A DNA stretch of 64,000 nucleotides from Planococcus halocryophilus (GTDB lineage: Bacteria; Bacillota; Bacilli; Bacillales_A; Planococcaceae), in NCBI RefSeq assembly GCF_001687585.2, contig NZ_CP016537.2, positions 24,001 to 88,000 on the forward strand, read 5' to 3'. Of this stretch, positions 12,897 through 22,648 are shown in pieces. The position numbers and the translations under genes are program-made. The notes below the pieces were generated by a model. That model ran no database searches. It was not told the origin of the DNA and saw only the letters and a program-made list of their open reading frames with translations. Every line of letters starts with the position of its first letter. Within the stretch, counting starts at the first letter, position 1.

Positions 12897-14423
12897 ATGG
12901 AGCAAGAAAAGTATGCAATCATTGATATTGGTTCGAATACCATTCGACTTGTAATTTATACACGGGACAAAAGTGGACGCTTTACTGAAAGTGAGAACGT
13001 TAAAGCAGTGGCTCGACTTCGCAGTTATTTAAACGAGGACAATGTTCTAGAGCAGGAAGGTATCGATATATTAGTGAAGACATTAAAGAGTTTTCAGGAA
13101 GTCACTCGTCATCATCAATTAAAGTCTATTAAATGCGTAGCTACTGCTGCAGTACGCCAAGCAGAAAATCAAGCTACTATTTTAACAACTGTAGAGGATG
13201 AAACCGATTTTTCTATCCGTATCTTATCGGAATACGAAGAAGCGTATTATGGATACCTCGCAGTAGTCAATTCAACACCGTTCACCAGTGGTATTACCGT
13301 GGATATTGGTGGAGGGAGTACGGAAATCACCTATTTTAAAGATCGTCAGCTTATCTACTTTTATAGTTTTCCATTTGGTGTGTTGTCTTTAAAAGAACAG
13401 TTTATCCAAGAAGATACGCCGAAAAAAGGAGAAATGCGTGAATTGCGGAGCTTTTTAAAAGAACAGTTTGATCAGTTAGAGTGGCTCGCGGATAAACGTT
13501 TGCCGTTAATTGGTATTGGAGGAAGTGCGCGAAACATGGCTCAAATTCATCAAGAGTATATTGAATATCCTTTTTCCGGTGTGCATCAATATATGATGAA
13601 CAAGGACGATGTAGAGGAAGTTTATGACTTGTTGAATTCTCGAGATTTTTCAGAGCTTCAAGGATTAGAAGGTTTATCAAAAGACCGTGCCGACATCATT
13701 ATCCCTGCTGTTGAAGTATTTCGTTATTTGATGGAGATGATTGATACAAAACAGTTTGCGCTCAGTAGAAAAGGCTTACGAGATGGCGTCTTTTATGAAG
13801 AGATGACAAAAAGCTTTGATTTGACCGTATTCCCCAATGTCATAGAAGAAAGCTTTCAAGAGTTAGCCATCGATTATGACATTAATTTAACTCACGCATT
13901 CCATGTGACAAATAGCGCCTTGCTCATTTCAAAAGCATTAGAAGCCATTGGTTTATTGTCTTTGGAAGAACAAGATTATAAACGCTTAAGACTGAGCAGC
14001 GCCCTTTATAATTTAGGTAGTTATATCGATTCGGAATCTAGTCATCAGCATACGTTTTATTTATTAAGCAACCGAACGATAGAAGGGTTATTGCATAAAG
14101 AACGCGTCATTATTGCATTGATGGCTTCGTTTAAAAACCGAGGGAACTTTAAACGAAATGTCGCGCTTTATGAAAAATGGTTTACTAAAGACGAGTTAGC
14201 AAAATATACCTTACTCGGAGCGATTATTAAAATGGCTTATAGTCTAAATGCGACAAAACGAGATATAGTTGAAAAGATCGAGCTCGAGCAACAAGAGGAT
14301 GTGTTGGTTTTTTCGGTTCAATGTCGCGAAGACTGGAAGCCTGAGCAATACCAAGTGGAAAAACAAAAAAAACATTTGGAAAAACAACTTAAACAATCGG
14401 TGGAATTTAGGTTTTATAAATAA
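12897..14423 (+). CDS. ppx: Exopolyphosphatase, Ppx/GppA family
   Basis: 508 residues. It hydrolyses terminal phosphates of polyphosphate (or pppGpp in the GppA branch). The ASKHA ATPase-fold signatures are present: YAIIDIGSNTIRLV (residues 5-18) and VDIGGGSTEITYF (near 137). The catalytic Glu segment ILSEYEEAYYGYLA precedes the latter. The C-terminal half is HD-like and helical. The ATG at 12897 is chosen because GAGGAGGG lies just upstream; the ATG at 12882 would place that ribosome site inside the gene. It follows the decarboxylase by 41 bases and precedes ppk1. B. subtilis has no ppx-ppk pair at this locus, so this is lineage-specific content. The adjacent kinase supports the polyphosphate role. 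Confidence 0.9.
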   Translation: MEQEKYAIIDIGSNTIRLVIYTRDKSGRFTESENVKAVARLRSYLNEDNVLEQEGIDILVKTLKSFQEVTRHHQLKSIKCVATAAVRQAENQATILTTVEDETDFSIRILSEYEEAYYGYLAVVNSTPFTSGITVDIGGGSTEITYFKDRQLIYFYSFPFGVLSLKEQFIQEDTPKKGEMRELRSFLKEQFDQLEWLADKRLPLIGIGGSARNMAQIHQEYIEYPFSGVHQYMMNKDDVEEVYDLLNSRDFSELQGLEGLSKDRADIIIPAVEVFRYLMEMIDTKQFALSRKGLRDGVFYEEMTKSFDLTVFPNVIEESFQELAIDYDINLTHAFHVTNSALLISKALEAIGLLSLEEQDYKRLRLSSALYNLGSYIDSESSHQHTFYLLSNRTIEGLLHKERVIIALMASFKNRGNFKRNVALYEKWFTKDELAKYTLLGAIIKMAYSLNATKRDIVEKIELEQQEDVLVFSVQCREDWKPEQYQVEKQKKHLEKQLKQSVEFRFYK

Positions 14424-14460
14424 TTAAGTGCTGAAAAAAGAGTAAAAGGTGGTGTCGGCA

Positions 14461-16572
14461 GTGGAAACAGGGAAAAAGAAGAACGTGGAACTCAGAAATC
14501 CAGCTTATTATAATAACCGTGAATTGAGCTGGCTGGCTTTTAACGAACGCGTTCTGCAAGAAGCACTTGATAAAAAAAATCCTTTACTGGAACGGCTGAA
14601 GTTTTTGGCGATTTTTAGTTCGAATTTAGACGAATTTTTTATGGTTCGTGTAGCTGGGTTACAAGATCAAGTAAAAGTTGGCTTTGCGAAACCTGAAAAC
14701 AAAGCAGGAATGACACCAAAGCAACAGTTAAATGAAATCGCAATGAAAACTCATCAACTTGTAGACTTGCAGTACGAAGCATTACAAAATACTTTGTTAC
14801 CAAAGCTTCAAAAAGAACATGTCGAGTTTGTGAAGATGAAAGACTTGGATGCTGAACAAGTAAAAGGAATGGAAGTATATTTTGAAGATTATATTTTCCC
14901 GGTACTGACGCCCATGGCGATTGATGCGTATCGAACTTTTCCGATGTTGCTCAATAAAAGCATCAACTTAGCTGTGAAATTGGAACCGGAAAAAAAACAA
15001 GACGAAGAAGGACAGAAAATCGCTATTGTTCAAGTGCCTGCAGTGTTGGAACGTTTTGTCCAAGTCGAACCAGAGAAAAACAGTCATAAATTAGTGTTAC
15101 TAGAAGACGTGATTGGTTTCTTCATTCATAAGCTGTTTCATGGTTTTCAAGTCACTTCGGTTTCTGTTTTCCGGATTACACGCAACGCCGACATGACCAT
15201 TCATGAAGAAGGAGCGCGCGACTTACTAAAGGAAATCGAAGAAGAGCTTCGTAAACGAAAGTGGGGAGCAGCGGTCCGTTTAGAAATTCAACAACCTGGA
15301 TTTGATTTGGATATTTTGGATTATTTGACGGATGAACTAGAAGTTCATAAAAAAGATGTTTACGTAATTGAAGGGTTTTTGGATTTAACGGCATTCTTTA
15401 ATTTTTATAAAAAAATGGCCCCTGTTTGGGAGCATTTAGTCTTTGAAGGAAAAGTATCTCAATTGCCAGCAGGTATGGAGACCGGCAAACAAATCTTTCA
15501 AAAAGTTAGCGAGCAAGATGTCTTTTTGCATCATCCGTATGAATCGTTTGAGCCGGTTGTCCAATTTATATCAGAAGCTGCAGATGACCGAGATGTTCTA
15601 GCGATTAAGCAGACCTTATACCGCGTTAGTGGAGATTCTCCAGTGATTAAAGCATTAAAAAGAGCAGCAGAAAACGGCAAGCAAGTTACGGTGCTCGTTG
15701 AATTAAAAGCTCGTTTTGATGAAGAAAACAATGTTCACTGGGCGAAAGAGTTAGAAAAAGCGGGTTGTCATGTTATTTATGGCATGACGCATTTGAAAAC
15801 ACATAGTAAGATTACGCTCGTCGTCCGCAAAAAAGAAGATAAAATCGAACGGTTTGTTCATTTAGGTACCGGTAATTACAATGATCAAACCGCAAAAGTT
15901 TATACTGATATGAGTTTATTTACATCAAAAAGGCAATTTGGAATCGATGCGACTAATTTTTTTAATTATTTGAGCGGATATACGGAAAAACCAGAATTCC
16001 ATTACTTATCGGTAGCGCCTTTTACGATTCGGACCGATATTATTGAGTTGATCGATGCTGAAATTCGTTATCAGAAAAAAAATGGCAACGGCCGGATTGT
16101 TGCGAAAATGAACTCATTAACAGATAAGGTCATTATTATGAAATTATACGAAGCATCGAATGCAGGAGTAAAAGTGGAATTAATCGTTAGGGGAATTTGT
16201 TGTTTACGACCGGGCATACCAGGAGTAAGTGAAAATATTCGAGTACGAAGTATTGTTGGTAGCCTATTAGAACATAGCCGCGTCTATTTCTTTAATCAGA
16301 ACGGTAAAGAAAAATTGTTTTTATCGTCAGCAGATATGATGACTAGGAACTTGAACAACCGCATCGAAATTTTATTTCCGATTATCGATGAAAAAATCAA
16401 AGACCAAGTGGAAACCATTTTGGAGTTGGGACTTATGGACAATGTTAAAGCGAGAGAGCAAGATGCTGCTGGAGTTTATGATTATGTCCCGCGTAAAGAT
16501 GATGAACCCGCTTTAGACAGTCAAATGGAGTTGTTTCGTCGAGCTTATCGAGTAGCGGAAGACGAAGAATAG
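14461..16572 (+). CDS. ppk1: Polyphosphate kinase 1
   Basis: 703 residues, full length for Ppk1. It makes inorganic polyphosphate from ATP through a phosphohistidine. The N-terminal domain starts NNRELSWLAFNERVLQEA. A phospholipase-D-like catalytic core follows, with LKTHSKITLVV and HLGTGNYNDQTAKVYTD carrying the conserved His residues, and EHSRVYFF near the C terminus. ATP-contact segments such as YESFEPVVQFI and QTLYRVSGDSP are also seen. The GTG at 14461 is chosen because AAGGTGG ends 8 bases before it; GTGs at 14449 and 14452 overlap that site. It lies 37 bases after ppx and forms a synthesis and degradation pair with it. Confidence 0.95.
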   Translation: METGKKKNVELRNPAYYNNRELSWLAFNERVLQEALDKKNPLLERLKFLAIFSSNLDEFFMVRVAGLQDQVKVGFAKPENKAGMTPKQQLNEIAMKTHQLVDLQYEALQNTLLPKLQKEHVEFVKMKDLDAEQVKGMEVYFEDYIFPVLTPMAIDAYRTFPMLLNKSINLAVKLEPEKKQDEEGQKIAIVQVPAVLERFVQVEPEKNSHKLVLLEDVIGFFIHKLFHGFQVTSVSVFRITRNADMTIHEEGARDLLKEIEEELRKRKWGAAVRLEIQQPGFDLDILDYLTDELEVHKKDVYVIEGFLDLTAFFNFYKKMAPVWEHLVFEGKVSQLPAGMETGKQIFQKVSEQDVFLHHPYESFEPVVQFISEAADDRDVLAIKQTLYRVSGDSPVIKALKRAAENGKQVTVLVELKARFDEENNVHWAKELEKAGCHVIYGMTHLKTHSKITLVVRKKEDKIERFVHLGTGNYNDQTAKVYTDMSLFTSKRQFGIDATNFFNYLSGYTEKPEFHYLSVAPFTIRTDIIELIDAEIRYQKKNGNGRIVAKMNSLTDKVIIMKLYEASNAGVKVELIVRGICCLRPGIPGVSENIRVRSIVGSLLEHSRVYFFNQNGKEKLFLSSADMMTRNLNNRIEILFPIIDEKIKDQVETILELGLMDNVKAREQDAAGVYDYVPRKDDEPALDSQMELFRRAYRVAEDEE

Positions 16573-16687
16573 TGTCAACGCCACAGTTTTGGAAGTCCAC
16601 TGTAAAACGAGCACCGTTTCATGTATAGTATAAAGAGTTTGAAACAGTAGATTATGATTAATTTCATGGAATAAGGTGATCAGCAAA

Positions 16688-17338
16688 ATGAGTTATTTAA
16701 TCAATCTTGAAGGTGGAGAAGGATCGGGGAAATCGACGGTTCTGAAAATGCTGGCAGAAGCATTAACGGAAAAAGGATTTTCGGTTGTTTGCACAAGAGA
16801 GCCGGGTGGCATCGACATTGCCGAACAAATCCGTGAAGTCATTTTAAACCGAGAAAATACAGCAATGGATGCGCGAACAGAAGCTTTGTTATATGCTGCT
16901 GCAAGAAGACAACATTTAGTGGAGAAAATTGTTCCTGCACTCGAAGCCGGCAGTATTGTTTTATGTGATCGATATATTGATTCGAGTCTTGCTTATCAAG
17001 GCTATGCACGAGGACTTGGAATGGAAGAGATTTTCGCGATCAATAAATTCGCTATTGATGAATACATGCCAGACTTGACGCTGTATTTTGATGTTAATCC
17101 GAAAGTCGGATTGGCGCGGATTGAAAAGGATGCAGAACGTGAAGTAAACCGTTTAGATGTAGAGTCGATGAAGTTCCATTATAAAGTAAGAGAAGGTTAT
17201 CTTTTGTTGTTAAGTCAAAATCCGGAACGTATTCGCTTAGTGAATGCAGAAAATGAACTTCCGGTCGTTTTTGCAGATGCTTTGGAAACAGCTGTACGTT
17301 TTATAGAAGAACGCCAAACAACAGTAGATCCGACGTAA
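16688..17338 (+). CDS. tmk: Thymidylate kinase
   Basis: 216 residues. It phosphorylates dTMP to dTDP in the cytoplasm. The P-loop GGEGSGKST is at residues 8-16. TREPGG and [18 protein letters not shown] (dTMP site) are present, and [14 protein letters not shown] forms the lid. The ATG at 16688 is chosen because AAGGTGA (16673-16679) lies 8 bases before it and [17 protein letters not shown] is the family N terminus. As in B. subtilis, darA and holB follow. Confidence 0.97.
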   Translation: MSYLINLEGGEGSGKSTVLKMLAEALTEKGFSVVCTREPGGIDIAEQIREVILNRENTAMDARTEALLYAAARRQHLVEKIVPALEAGSIVLCDRYIDSSLAYQGYARGLGMEEIFAINKFAIDEYMPDLTLYFDVNPKVGLARIEKDAEREVNRLDVESMKFHYKVREGYLLLLSQNPERIRLVNAENELPVVFADALETAVRFIEERQTTVDPT

Positions 17339-17420
17339 GTCTTTTCGCAGTATCTGTTTTTTGATTAAATGACTGGAAAGATGTGCAGTGCTTACCTTCG
17401 TTCATGTTATACTTATATAG

Positions 17421-17777
<357 letters not shown>

Positions 17778-17847
17778 TCAATAGGGATAAGTAAGTTTAC
17801 CGTGATAAGTACCGCGGGGTAGCGTCCAACTAGTACCATAAACAATA

Positions 17848-17878
17848 CCCGTGCTCCAATCGGAACACGGGATTTTTT
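17848..17878 (+). terminator. Terminator after darA
   Basis: CCCGTG (17848-17853) pairs with CACGGG (17866-17871), with inner TCC/GGA pairs around an AATC loop, followed by ATTTTTT. Confidence 0.85.
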
Positions 17879-17900
17879 ACAAAGTCTGAAGGTGAAGTTG

Positions 17901-18893
17901 ATGCAAAAAACAACAGATGAATTTTTGGAGATGCAACCGGTAGTTATGAAGCGACTGCAAGGGGCTTATGGAAAAGAGCGTCTAGCGCATGCTTACTTAT
18001 TTGAAGGTCCTGCAGGTTCAGGGAAAAAAGAGATTACTCATTTTTTTGTTAAGCTTCTCCTATGCGAATCACCTGTTGAAAATGTTCCATGTGAAACATG
18101 TCGGAGCTGTCAATTGTATAATTCCGGCAATCATACGAATGTTATTTTTATCGAACCGGATGGTCAAAACATTAAAATTGACCAAATCCGTGAATTGATT
18201 TTCAAATTGAATAAAACGGGCTTGAATATAGGCCGTAAAATATACGTGATTGAGCAGGCAGACAAAATGAATAATTCTTCTGCTAATGCACTGTTGAAGT
18301 TTTTAGAAGAGCCAGAGTTTAATGTTACCGCTATCTTATTAACAGAACGTCTAAATGCGCTGATGAGCACAATTCGTTCCCGCTGCCAACTGGTGTCATT
18401 TCGTCCGCTATCACGTCCAAAGTTAATGGAGAAATTGATAGCGAATGGTATGACCGAATCGATGGCAGCAACCGTAAGTATGCTGACACAAAGTGAAGAA
18501 GAAGCTGTTGCATTAAGTCAAGATGAACAATTTTCACAAGCAAGAAAAACAGTTTTGAAAATGGTAGAAGTGTCTAGTGGCAATGTTCATGAAGCGCTTT
18601 TGATGCTTCAAGCCGAATGGCTGCCATTATTTAAAGAAAAAGAAGATGCCGAAAGAGGCCTAGACATGTTATTATTTGCATATCGGGACATCGCTTCGGT
18701 AAAAGCAGGTCTTGAGACTGCACGAACATATCCAGATATGGAAGAAACTTGGAAGCAGATGGCTCTCCAACGCTCCTTTACGGTATTGTCCAAGCAGTTG
18801 CAGGCTATATTACAAGCCAAACAACAATTGCCGCGCAATATGAACCGGACGCTGTTGATGGAGCAGTTAATGCTGAATCTGCAGGAGGGGTAG
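17901..18893 (+). CDS. holB: DNA polymerase III subunit delta'
   Basis: 330 residues. HolB is the clamp loader stator subunit, partner of DnaX and HolA. It has an AAA+ core: AYLFEGPAGSGKKE (Walker A position), a zinc module CESPVENVPCETCRSC, IYVIEQADKMNNSSANALLKFLEEP and STIRSRCQLVSF. The Walker B-equivalent loop reads EQAD, without the DE box, as expected for a non-hydrolysing delta' subunit. The ATG at 17901 is chosen because GAAGGTGAA ends 4 bases before it; the GTG at 17892 lies inside that site. Its stop codon is 3 bases before the TTG of ricT. Confidence 0.95.
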   Translation: MQKTTDEFLEMQPVVMKRLQGAYGKERLAHAYLFEGPAGSGKKEITHFFVKLLLCESPVENVPCETCRSCQLYNSGNHTNVIFIEPDGQNIKIDQIRELIFKLNKTGLNIGRKIYVIEQADKMNNSSANALLKFLEEPEFNVTAILLTERLNALMSTIRSRCQLVSFRPLSRPKLMEKLIANGMTESMAATVSMLTQSEEEAVALSQDEQFSQARKTVLKMVEVSSGNVHEALLMLQAEWLPLFKEKEDAERGLDMLLFAYRDIASVKAGLETARTYPDMEETWKQMALQRSFTVLSKQLQAILQAKQQLPRNMNRTLLMEQLMLNLQEG

Positions 18894-18896
18894 CAA

Positions 18897-19709
18897 TTGT
18901 ATAATGTGATAGGTGTTCGCTTCAAGAAAGCGGGTAAAATATATTATTTCGATCCAGCTGAATTAGGAATCGAAAAAGACGATTACGTCATTGTTGAAAC
19001 AGCAAGAGGCGTAGAATATGGGAAAGTAGTTGTGCCAACGAAAACAGTTGGTGAAAACGATGTCGTTCTGCCTTTAAAACAAGTGGTGAGAATAGCAACT
19101 GAACGTGATCGCCAACAAGTAGAGGAAAATCGGTTAGAAGCAAGCCGTGCCTTTGAAATGGGTACCGAAAAAATTGAAGAACATCAATTGGATATGAAGC
19201 TAGTTGATGTCGAATACACGTTTGATCGCAATAAAGTGATTTTTTATTTTACAGCAGAAGGTCGTGTGGATCTCCGGAACTTGGTCAAAGACTTGGCTTC
19301 CATTTTCCGTACACGCATTGAACTGCGCCAAATCGGTGTTCGTGATGAAGCTAAAATGCTCGGTGGCATAGGTCCTTGTGGACGTATGTTGTGTTGTTCT
19401 ACGTTTTTAGGTGATTTTGAACCGGTATCTATTAAAATGGCGAAAGATCAAAATCTATCGTTAAACCCTTCGAAAATCTCAGGCTTATGCGGACGATTGA
19501 TGTGCTGCTTAAAATATGAGAACGATGAATATGAAACAGCGAAAAAAGAAATGCCAGATGTTGGCACACGAGTAACGACGCCAGACGGCGATGGTCGTGT
19601 TGTTGGCATGAACATTTTGGAACGAGTATTAAAAATTCGTTTATCTGAGCAAGAACAAACACTTGAATATACATTAGATGAGATAATGGGCCAAGGAACG
19701 AGAGCGTGA
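18897..19709 (+). CDS. ricT: RicT (YaaT), PSP1-domain regulatory iron-sulfur protein
   Basis: 270 residues from TTG. RicT forms the RicAFT complex that directs RNase Y mRNA processing in B. subtilis and affects the phosphorelay, competence and biofilm. The start reads MYNVIGVRFKKAGKIYYFDP, identical in layout to B. subtilis YaaT. The PSP1 domain spans the C-terminal half, with the cysteine segments GGIGPCGRMLCCSTF and SGLCGRLMCCLKYENDEYE that can bind an Fe-S cluster. AGGAGGGG lies 6 bases before the TTG. The gene is directly downstream of holB and upstream of yabA. Its retention here means the protein is useful without sporulation. Confidence 0.95.
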   Translation: MYNVIGVRFKKAGKIYYFDPAELGIEKDDYVIVETARGVEYGKVVVPTKTVGENDVVLPLKQVVRIATERDRQQVEENRLEASRAFEMGTEKIEEHQLDMKLVDVEYTFDRNKVIFYFTAEGRVDLRNLVKDLASIFRTRIELRQIGVRDEAKMLGGIGPCGRMLCCSTFLGDFEPVSIKMAKDQNLSLNPSKISGLCGRLMCCLKYENDEYETAKKEMPDVGTRVTTPDGDGRVVGMNILERVLKIRLSEQEQTLEYTLDEIMGQGTRA

Positions 19710-19719
19710 GGTGGTTTAA

Positions 19720-20079
19720 GTGAAGGAAAAAAACTTTTTAGATACAGTCATGGAATTTGAACAGCAACTTCAATCGATGCAAGAGCAATTCAGTGAATTA
19801 AAAGCCGTTGTTGCTCGGACGATGGAGGAACATCATGCATTGCAGTTAGAAAATCATCATTTGCGTTCGCGATTGGATGAATTCCATAAAGCAGTGCCAG
19901 AAGTGGCAGCGGTAGATCCGGTGAAGTTGAAAAAAGCTGTTATGGATATTGGCGAAGGCTACGATAACTTGGCGCGCTTATATCATGAAGGTTACCATGT
20001 CTGCAACGTCCATTTCGGAAGTTCTCGAAAAGGCGATGATTGTCTGTTTTGTTTATCATTCCTGAATAAACAAAACTAA
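19720..20079 (+). CDS. yabA: Replication initiation control protein YabA
   Basis: 119 residues from GTG, matching YabA length. It binds DnaA and the sliding clamp DnaN to restrain re-initiation. The N-terminal part is a coiled coil ([21 protein letters not shown] and beyond). The C-terminal zinc site uses [11 protein letters not shown] and [10 protein letters not shown], which provide the His and three Cys of the family. GTGAGGTGG precedes the start. Clamp loader genes lie just upstream, and a terminator follows. Confidence 0.95.
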   Translation: MKEKNFLDTVMEFEQQLQSMQEQFSELKAVVARTMEEHHALQLENHHLRSRLDEFHKAVPEVAAVDPVKLKKAVMDIGEGYDNLARLYHEGYHVCNVHFGSSRKGDDCLFCLSFLNKQN

Positions 20080-20100
20080 AAAGTAAGATCGATAAAGAGA

Positions 20101-20136
20101 AAGGCTTCCGACACTCCGTGTGGCGGCAGCCTTTTG
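20101..20136 (+). terminator. Terminator after yabA
   Basis: AAGGCT and AGCCTT form the base of an imperfect hairpin (inner ACAC/GTGT) with a short T tail, 22 bases after yabA. Confidence 0.65.
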
Positions 20137-20156
20137 TTATGCTAGGAGTTGAACAA

Positions 20157-20894
20157 ATGTTAGTGGATGACGAAAGATTAGATTATTTATTAGCGGAAGA
20201 TTTGCGGATTATTCAAAGTCCGTCAGTGTTTTCGTTTTCTTTAGATGCTGTATTACTAGCACGTTTTGCGTATGTGCCGTTAAAACGAGGAACGATTGTG
20301 GATTTATGTACAGGAAACGGTGCAATTCCGTTGTTTTTAAGTGCACGAACGGAATCTCGCATTATCGGAGTAGAGATACAAGAAAGACTTGCTCATATGG
20401 CGCGGCGGAGCATAGCTTATAATGAGCTCGAAAAGCAGATAGAAATTATCGAAGGCGATGTTAAAGACATGCCGCAACAATTAGGGTTTGAAAAGTACGA
20501 TGTCGTGACTTGTAACCCACCTTATTTCCCTGCACATGAGATGAGTGACAAAAACATTAGTGAGCACATGGCGATTGCACGTCATGAATTGCATTTAACA
20601 TTGGACGAAGCCGTACAAGCTGCGAGTCAATTGCTTAAACAAGGAGGCAAAGCGGCATTTGTGCATCGTTCAGGTCGATTGATAGATTTGATTGCGGCGA
20701 TGCGTGCAAACCGCTTAGAACCAAAACGAATTCGTCTCGTTTATCCAAAAGCAGGAAAAGAAGCGAACACGTTATTAATAGAAGGTATTAAAGACGGGAA
20801 ACCAGATCTAAAAATATTGCCCCCGCTAATCGTTTACGGAGAAGATGGGGAATATACAGAAGAAGTACGAGAGTTATTATATGGAAATAACTAA
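20157..20894 (+). CDS. trmN6: tRNA1(Val) (adenine(37)-N6)-methyltransferase
   Basis: 245 residues. A SAM-dependent N6-adenine methyltransferase (B. subtilis YabB) expected to modify A37 of tRNA-Val. Motif I is [14 protein letters not shown], and motif IV is CNPPYFP, the NPPY type for exocyclic amino groups. The start is at ATG 20157 because GGAGTTG precedes it and [18 protein letters not shown] is the family start; the upstream ATG at 20118 lies in the preceding terminator. The end overlaps yazA by 14 bases. Confidence 0.9.
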   Translation: MLVDDERLDYLLAEDLRIIQSPSVFSFSLDAVLLARFAYVPLKRGTIVDLCTGNGAIPLFLSARTESRIIGVEIQERLAHMARRSIAYNELEKQIEIIEGDVKDMPQQLGFEKYDVVTCNPPYFPAHEMSDKNISEHMAIARHELHLTLDEAVQAASQLLKQGGKAAFVHRSGRLIDLIAAMRANRLEPKRIRLVYPKAGKEANTLLIEGIKDGKPDLKILPPLIVYGEDGEYTEEVRELLYGNN

Positions 20895-21150
20895 TCATTA
20901 TTTTTATGTTTTGGAATGCGCCGATCAATCTTATTATGCGGGGTACACCAATGACCTTGAAAAGCGGTTAACTGCGCACAATGCAGGGAAAGGCGCAAAA
21001 TATACTCGCGCTAAAGGACCGTCTAAATTAATTTATCATGAATGCTTTGAGACAAAGCAAAAAGCTATGAAAGCGGAGTATGCTTTTAAGCAATTAACCA
21101 AGCCTCAAAAAATTCGTTATATTGCTGAAGAAAAGGAGAGCGGCAAATGA
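20881..21150 (+). CDS. yazA: GIY-YIG domain protein YazA
   Basis: 89 residues. A single GIY-YIG nuclease-like domain: [23 protein letters not shown] carries the two signature tripeptides (as YVL and YAG), then [15 protein letters not shown] and [14 protein letters not shown] with the conserved Glu. Cellular role unknown (UPF0213 family); it is not a homing endonuclease. The ATG at 20881 gives the family start MEITNH; the frame is open further back but overlaps trmN6. It is coupled to rsmI through an ATGA overlap. Confidence 0.9.
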   Translation: MEITNHYFYVLECADQSYYAGYTNDLEKRLTAHNAGKGAKYTRAKGPSKLIYHECFETKQKAMKAEYAFKQLTKPQKIRYIAEEKESGK

Positions 21151-22016
21151 AATCTCAAAAAAGTTTTCAGCACAAAGAAGCAACTTTGTATTTAGTAGCA
21201 ACGCCTATTGGCAATTTAGAAGACATAACAATACGTGCGTTGCGTATTTTAAAAGAAGTAGATATGATTGCAGCGGAAGATACGCGTAACACCAAAAATC
21301 TCTGCAATTATTTTGATATACAAACCAAATTGGTTAGCTATCATGAACACAATCAAGAAAGCGGCGGCTTTAAAATCTTGTCGTATTTGGAACAAGGGAA
21401 ATCGGTCGCATTAGTTAGTGACGCCGGTATGCCATGTATTTCGGATCCGGGCGAAGACATTGTGAAACGAGCAGTTGCAGAAGGCTATCCTGTGGTGCCT
21501 GTACCTGGAGCCAACGCAGCACTCAGTGCGCTAATTGCTTCTGGAATCTCGCCACAACCCTTTTTGTTTTATGGATTCCTATCGCGTAATAAAAAAGAGC
21601 GGCTTGCTGAACTCGAAGTACTTAGCCAGAAAGAAGAAACGCTAATTTTTTATGAAGCGCCTCACCGCTTAAAAGAAAGCTTGAAAAGCATGCAAAAAGC
21701 AGTAGGCGATGATCGGAAGATTGTGTTAGCGCGAGAAGTAACCAAAAAATTCGAAGAGTTTATTAGAGGAACTGTAGGCGAAGCCGTTGAATGGGCCGAC
21801 GAAAATGAAATTCGCGGAGAATTTTGCTTAGTTCTAGAAGGAAATGCGGATCCTGAACTGATAGAAAACGTGAAGTGGTGGGAAACGTTATCGATTGAAG
21901 AACATGTCAATCAGTTAATGGAAACTAAAAACTTAACGTCGAAAGAAGCGATCAAAGAAGCAGCCATCGAACGGCAGCTATCAAAAAGAGATGTCTATCA
22001 AGCGTACCATACGTAA
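21147..22016 (+). CDS. rsmI: 16S rRNA (cytidine(1402)-2'-O)-methyltransferase
   Basis: 289 residues, the usual length. It methylates the ribose of C1402 in the 16S decoding centre with SAM. Tetrapyrrole-methylase fold: [42 protein letters not shown] (the GxPxxxDPG loop), and [15 protein letters not shown]. The C terminus carries the short helical extension seen in the family. It overlaps yazA by 4 bases. A repeat cluster fills the next 300 bases. Confidence 0.96.
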   Translation: MKSQKSFQHKEATLYLVATPIGNLEDITIRALRILKEVDMIAAEDTRNTKNLCNYFDIQTKLVSYHEHNQESGGFKILSYLEQGKSVALVSDAGMPCISDPGEDIVKRAVAEGYPVVPVPGANAALSALIASGISPQPFLFYGFLSRNKKERLAELEVLSQKEETLIFYEAPHRLKESLKSMQKAVGDDRKIVLAREVTKKFEEFIRGTVGEAVEWADENEIRGEFCLVLEGNADPELIENVKWWETLSIEEHVNQLMETKNLTSKEAIKEAAIERQLSKRDVYQAYHT

Positions 22017-22138
22017 GAAAAGCGCAAGCACCCGTGTAGCTCTGCTGGGCGTAAGACGGTCTGGCGAAGTGGCGTTTTTTCAGCCACACAGCCAGAGTAG
22101 CTTACGACCCAAAGAGCTGGCTACTGGAGTCTAGACAA
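22017..22138. repeat. Interspersed palindromic repeat, family A, full copy
   Basis: 122 bases starting GAAAAGCGCAAG and ending GGAGTCTAGACAA. The centre folds into a long stem: GGGCGTAAG with CTTACGACCC, GTCTGGC with GCCAGAG, and GTGGC with GCCAC around a T-rich loop. The outer arms AGCTCT/AGAGCT also pair. It has no coding content. Similar elements are scattered in other Bacillales genomes, from memory. It is followed by two related copies. Confidence 0.8.
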
Positions 22139-22141
22139 GAA

Positions 22142-22247
22142 GAAAAGCGCAAGTAGCCATGTAGATTCGACGGGCATAAGCAGCGTTCTTTGTTGCACAG
22201 TTGACGTGGCTTATGACCCGAGAATCTGGCTACTGGAGTCTAGACAA
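22142..22247. repeat. Interspersed palindromic repeat, family A, second copy
   Basis: 106 bases with the same ends (GAAAAGCGCAAG at the start, GGAGTCTAGACAA at the end) and the same GGCATAAG/CTTATGACCC stem. The inner loop segment is shorter and different from the first copy. Confidence 0.8.
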
Positions 22248-22248
22248 A

Positions 22249-22286
22249 GAAAAGCGCAAGTAGCCATGTAGATTCGACAGATGTAG
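22249..22286. repeat. Interspersed repeat, family A, truncated third copy
   Basis: Matches the first 30-odd bases of the second copy (GAAAAGCGCAAGTAGCC, then TGTAGATTCGAC) and then diverges before the central stem. It appears to be a partial tandem duplicate. The terminator shared with abrB follows. Confidence 0.75.
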
Positions 22287-22300
22287 GAAAAGTAAGCATA

Positions 22301-22332
22301 AAAAAACCGGATGCACGGGCATCCGGTTTTTT
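22301..22332. terminator. Bidirectional terminator between rsmI and abrB
   Basis: ACCGGATGC and GCATCCGGT pair around an ACGG loop, with A and T runs on either side. It can stop plus-strand reading from rsmI and minus-strand reading from abrB. Confidence 0.93.
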
Positions 22333-22335
22333 TAA

Positions 22336-22614
22336 TTATCTCTTTAAGTTGTTTTGAATTTCTTTTACTAACATTTCTGCGCCTTCAGAGCTTAAGATCA
22401 GTTTACCGCCAACTAATTTCATGTTTTCGTCTGATACTTCGCCTGTAACTGCACATGTCATGTTTGGTAAATATTTCTTCAAGATAATTTTATCGTCGTC
22501 CACATAAATTTCCAATGCGTCTTTCTCAGCGATTCCTAAAGTACGGCGCAATTCGATTGGAATTACCACACGTCCTAACTCATCTACTTTACGAACAATA
22601 CCTGTTGATTTCAT
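22336..22614 (-). CDS. abrB: Transition-state regulator AbrB
   Basis: 92 residues. A dimer of swapped-hairpin folds that binds AT-rich DNA and represses stationary-phase genes. The N-terminal domain MKSTGIVRKVDELGRVVIPI and RRTLGIAEKDALEIYVDDD is nearly identical to B. subtilis AbrB as remembered. CAVTGEVSDENMKLVGGK is in the C-terminal multimerisation half. The start at 22614 is chosen because AAGGAGG (22624-22630) precedes it; the frame extends upstream but codes nothing conserved. It is divergent from metG, with 328 bases between start codons. Promoter and Spo0A-box-like sites are listed separately. Confidence 0.97.
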   Translation of the reverse strand: MKSTGIVRKVDELGRVVIPIELRRTLGIAEKDALEIYVDDDKIILKKYLPNMTCAVTGEVSDENMKLVGGKLILSSEGAEMLVKEIQNNLKR

Positions 22615-22648
22615 AATTATAGTCCTCCTTATAAGTTTATCGGATGTA

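Noticed and set aside
22017..22286. Possible CRISPR array in the tandem repeat cluster
   Set aside because: Units are over 100 bases, palindromic, without regular spacers, and no cas genes are present.
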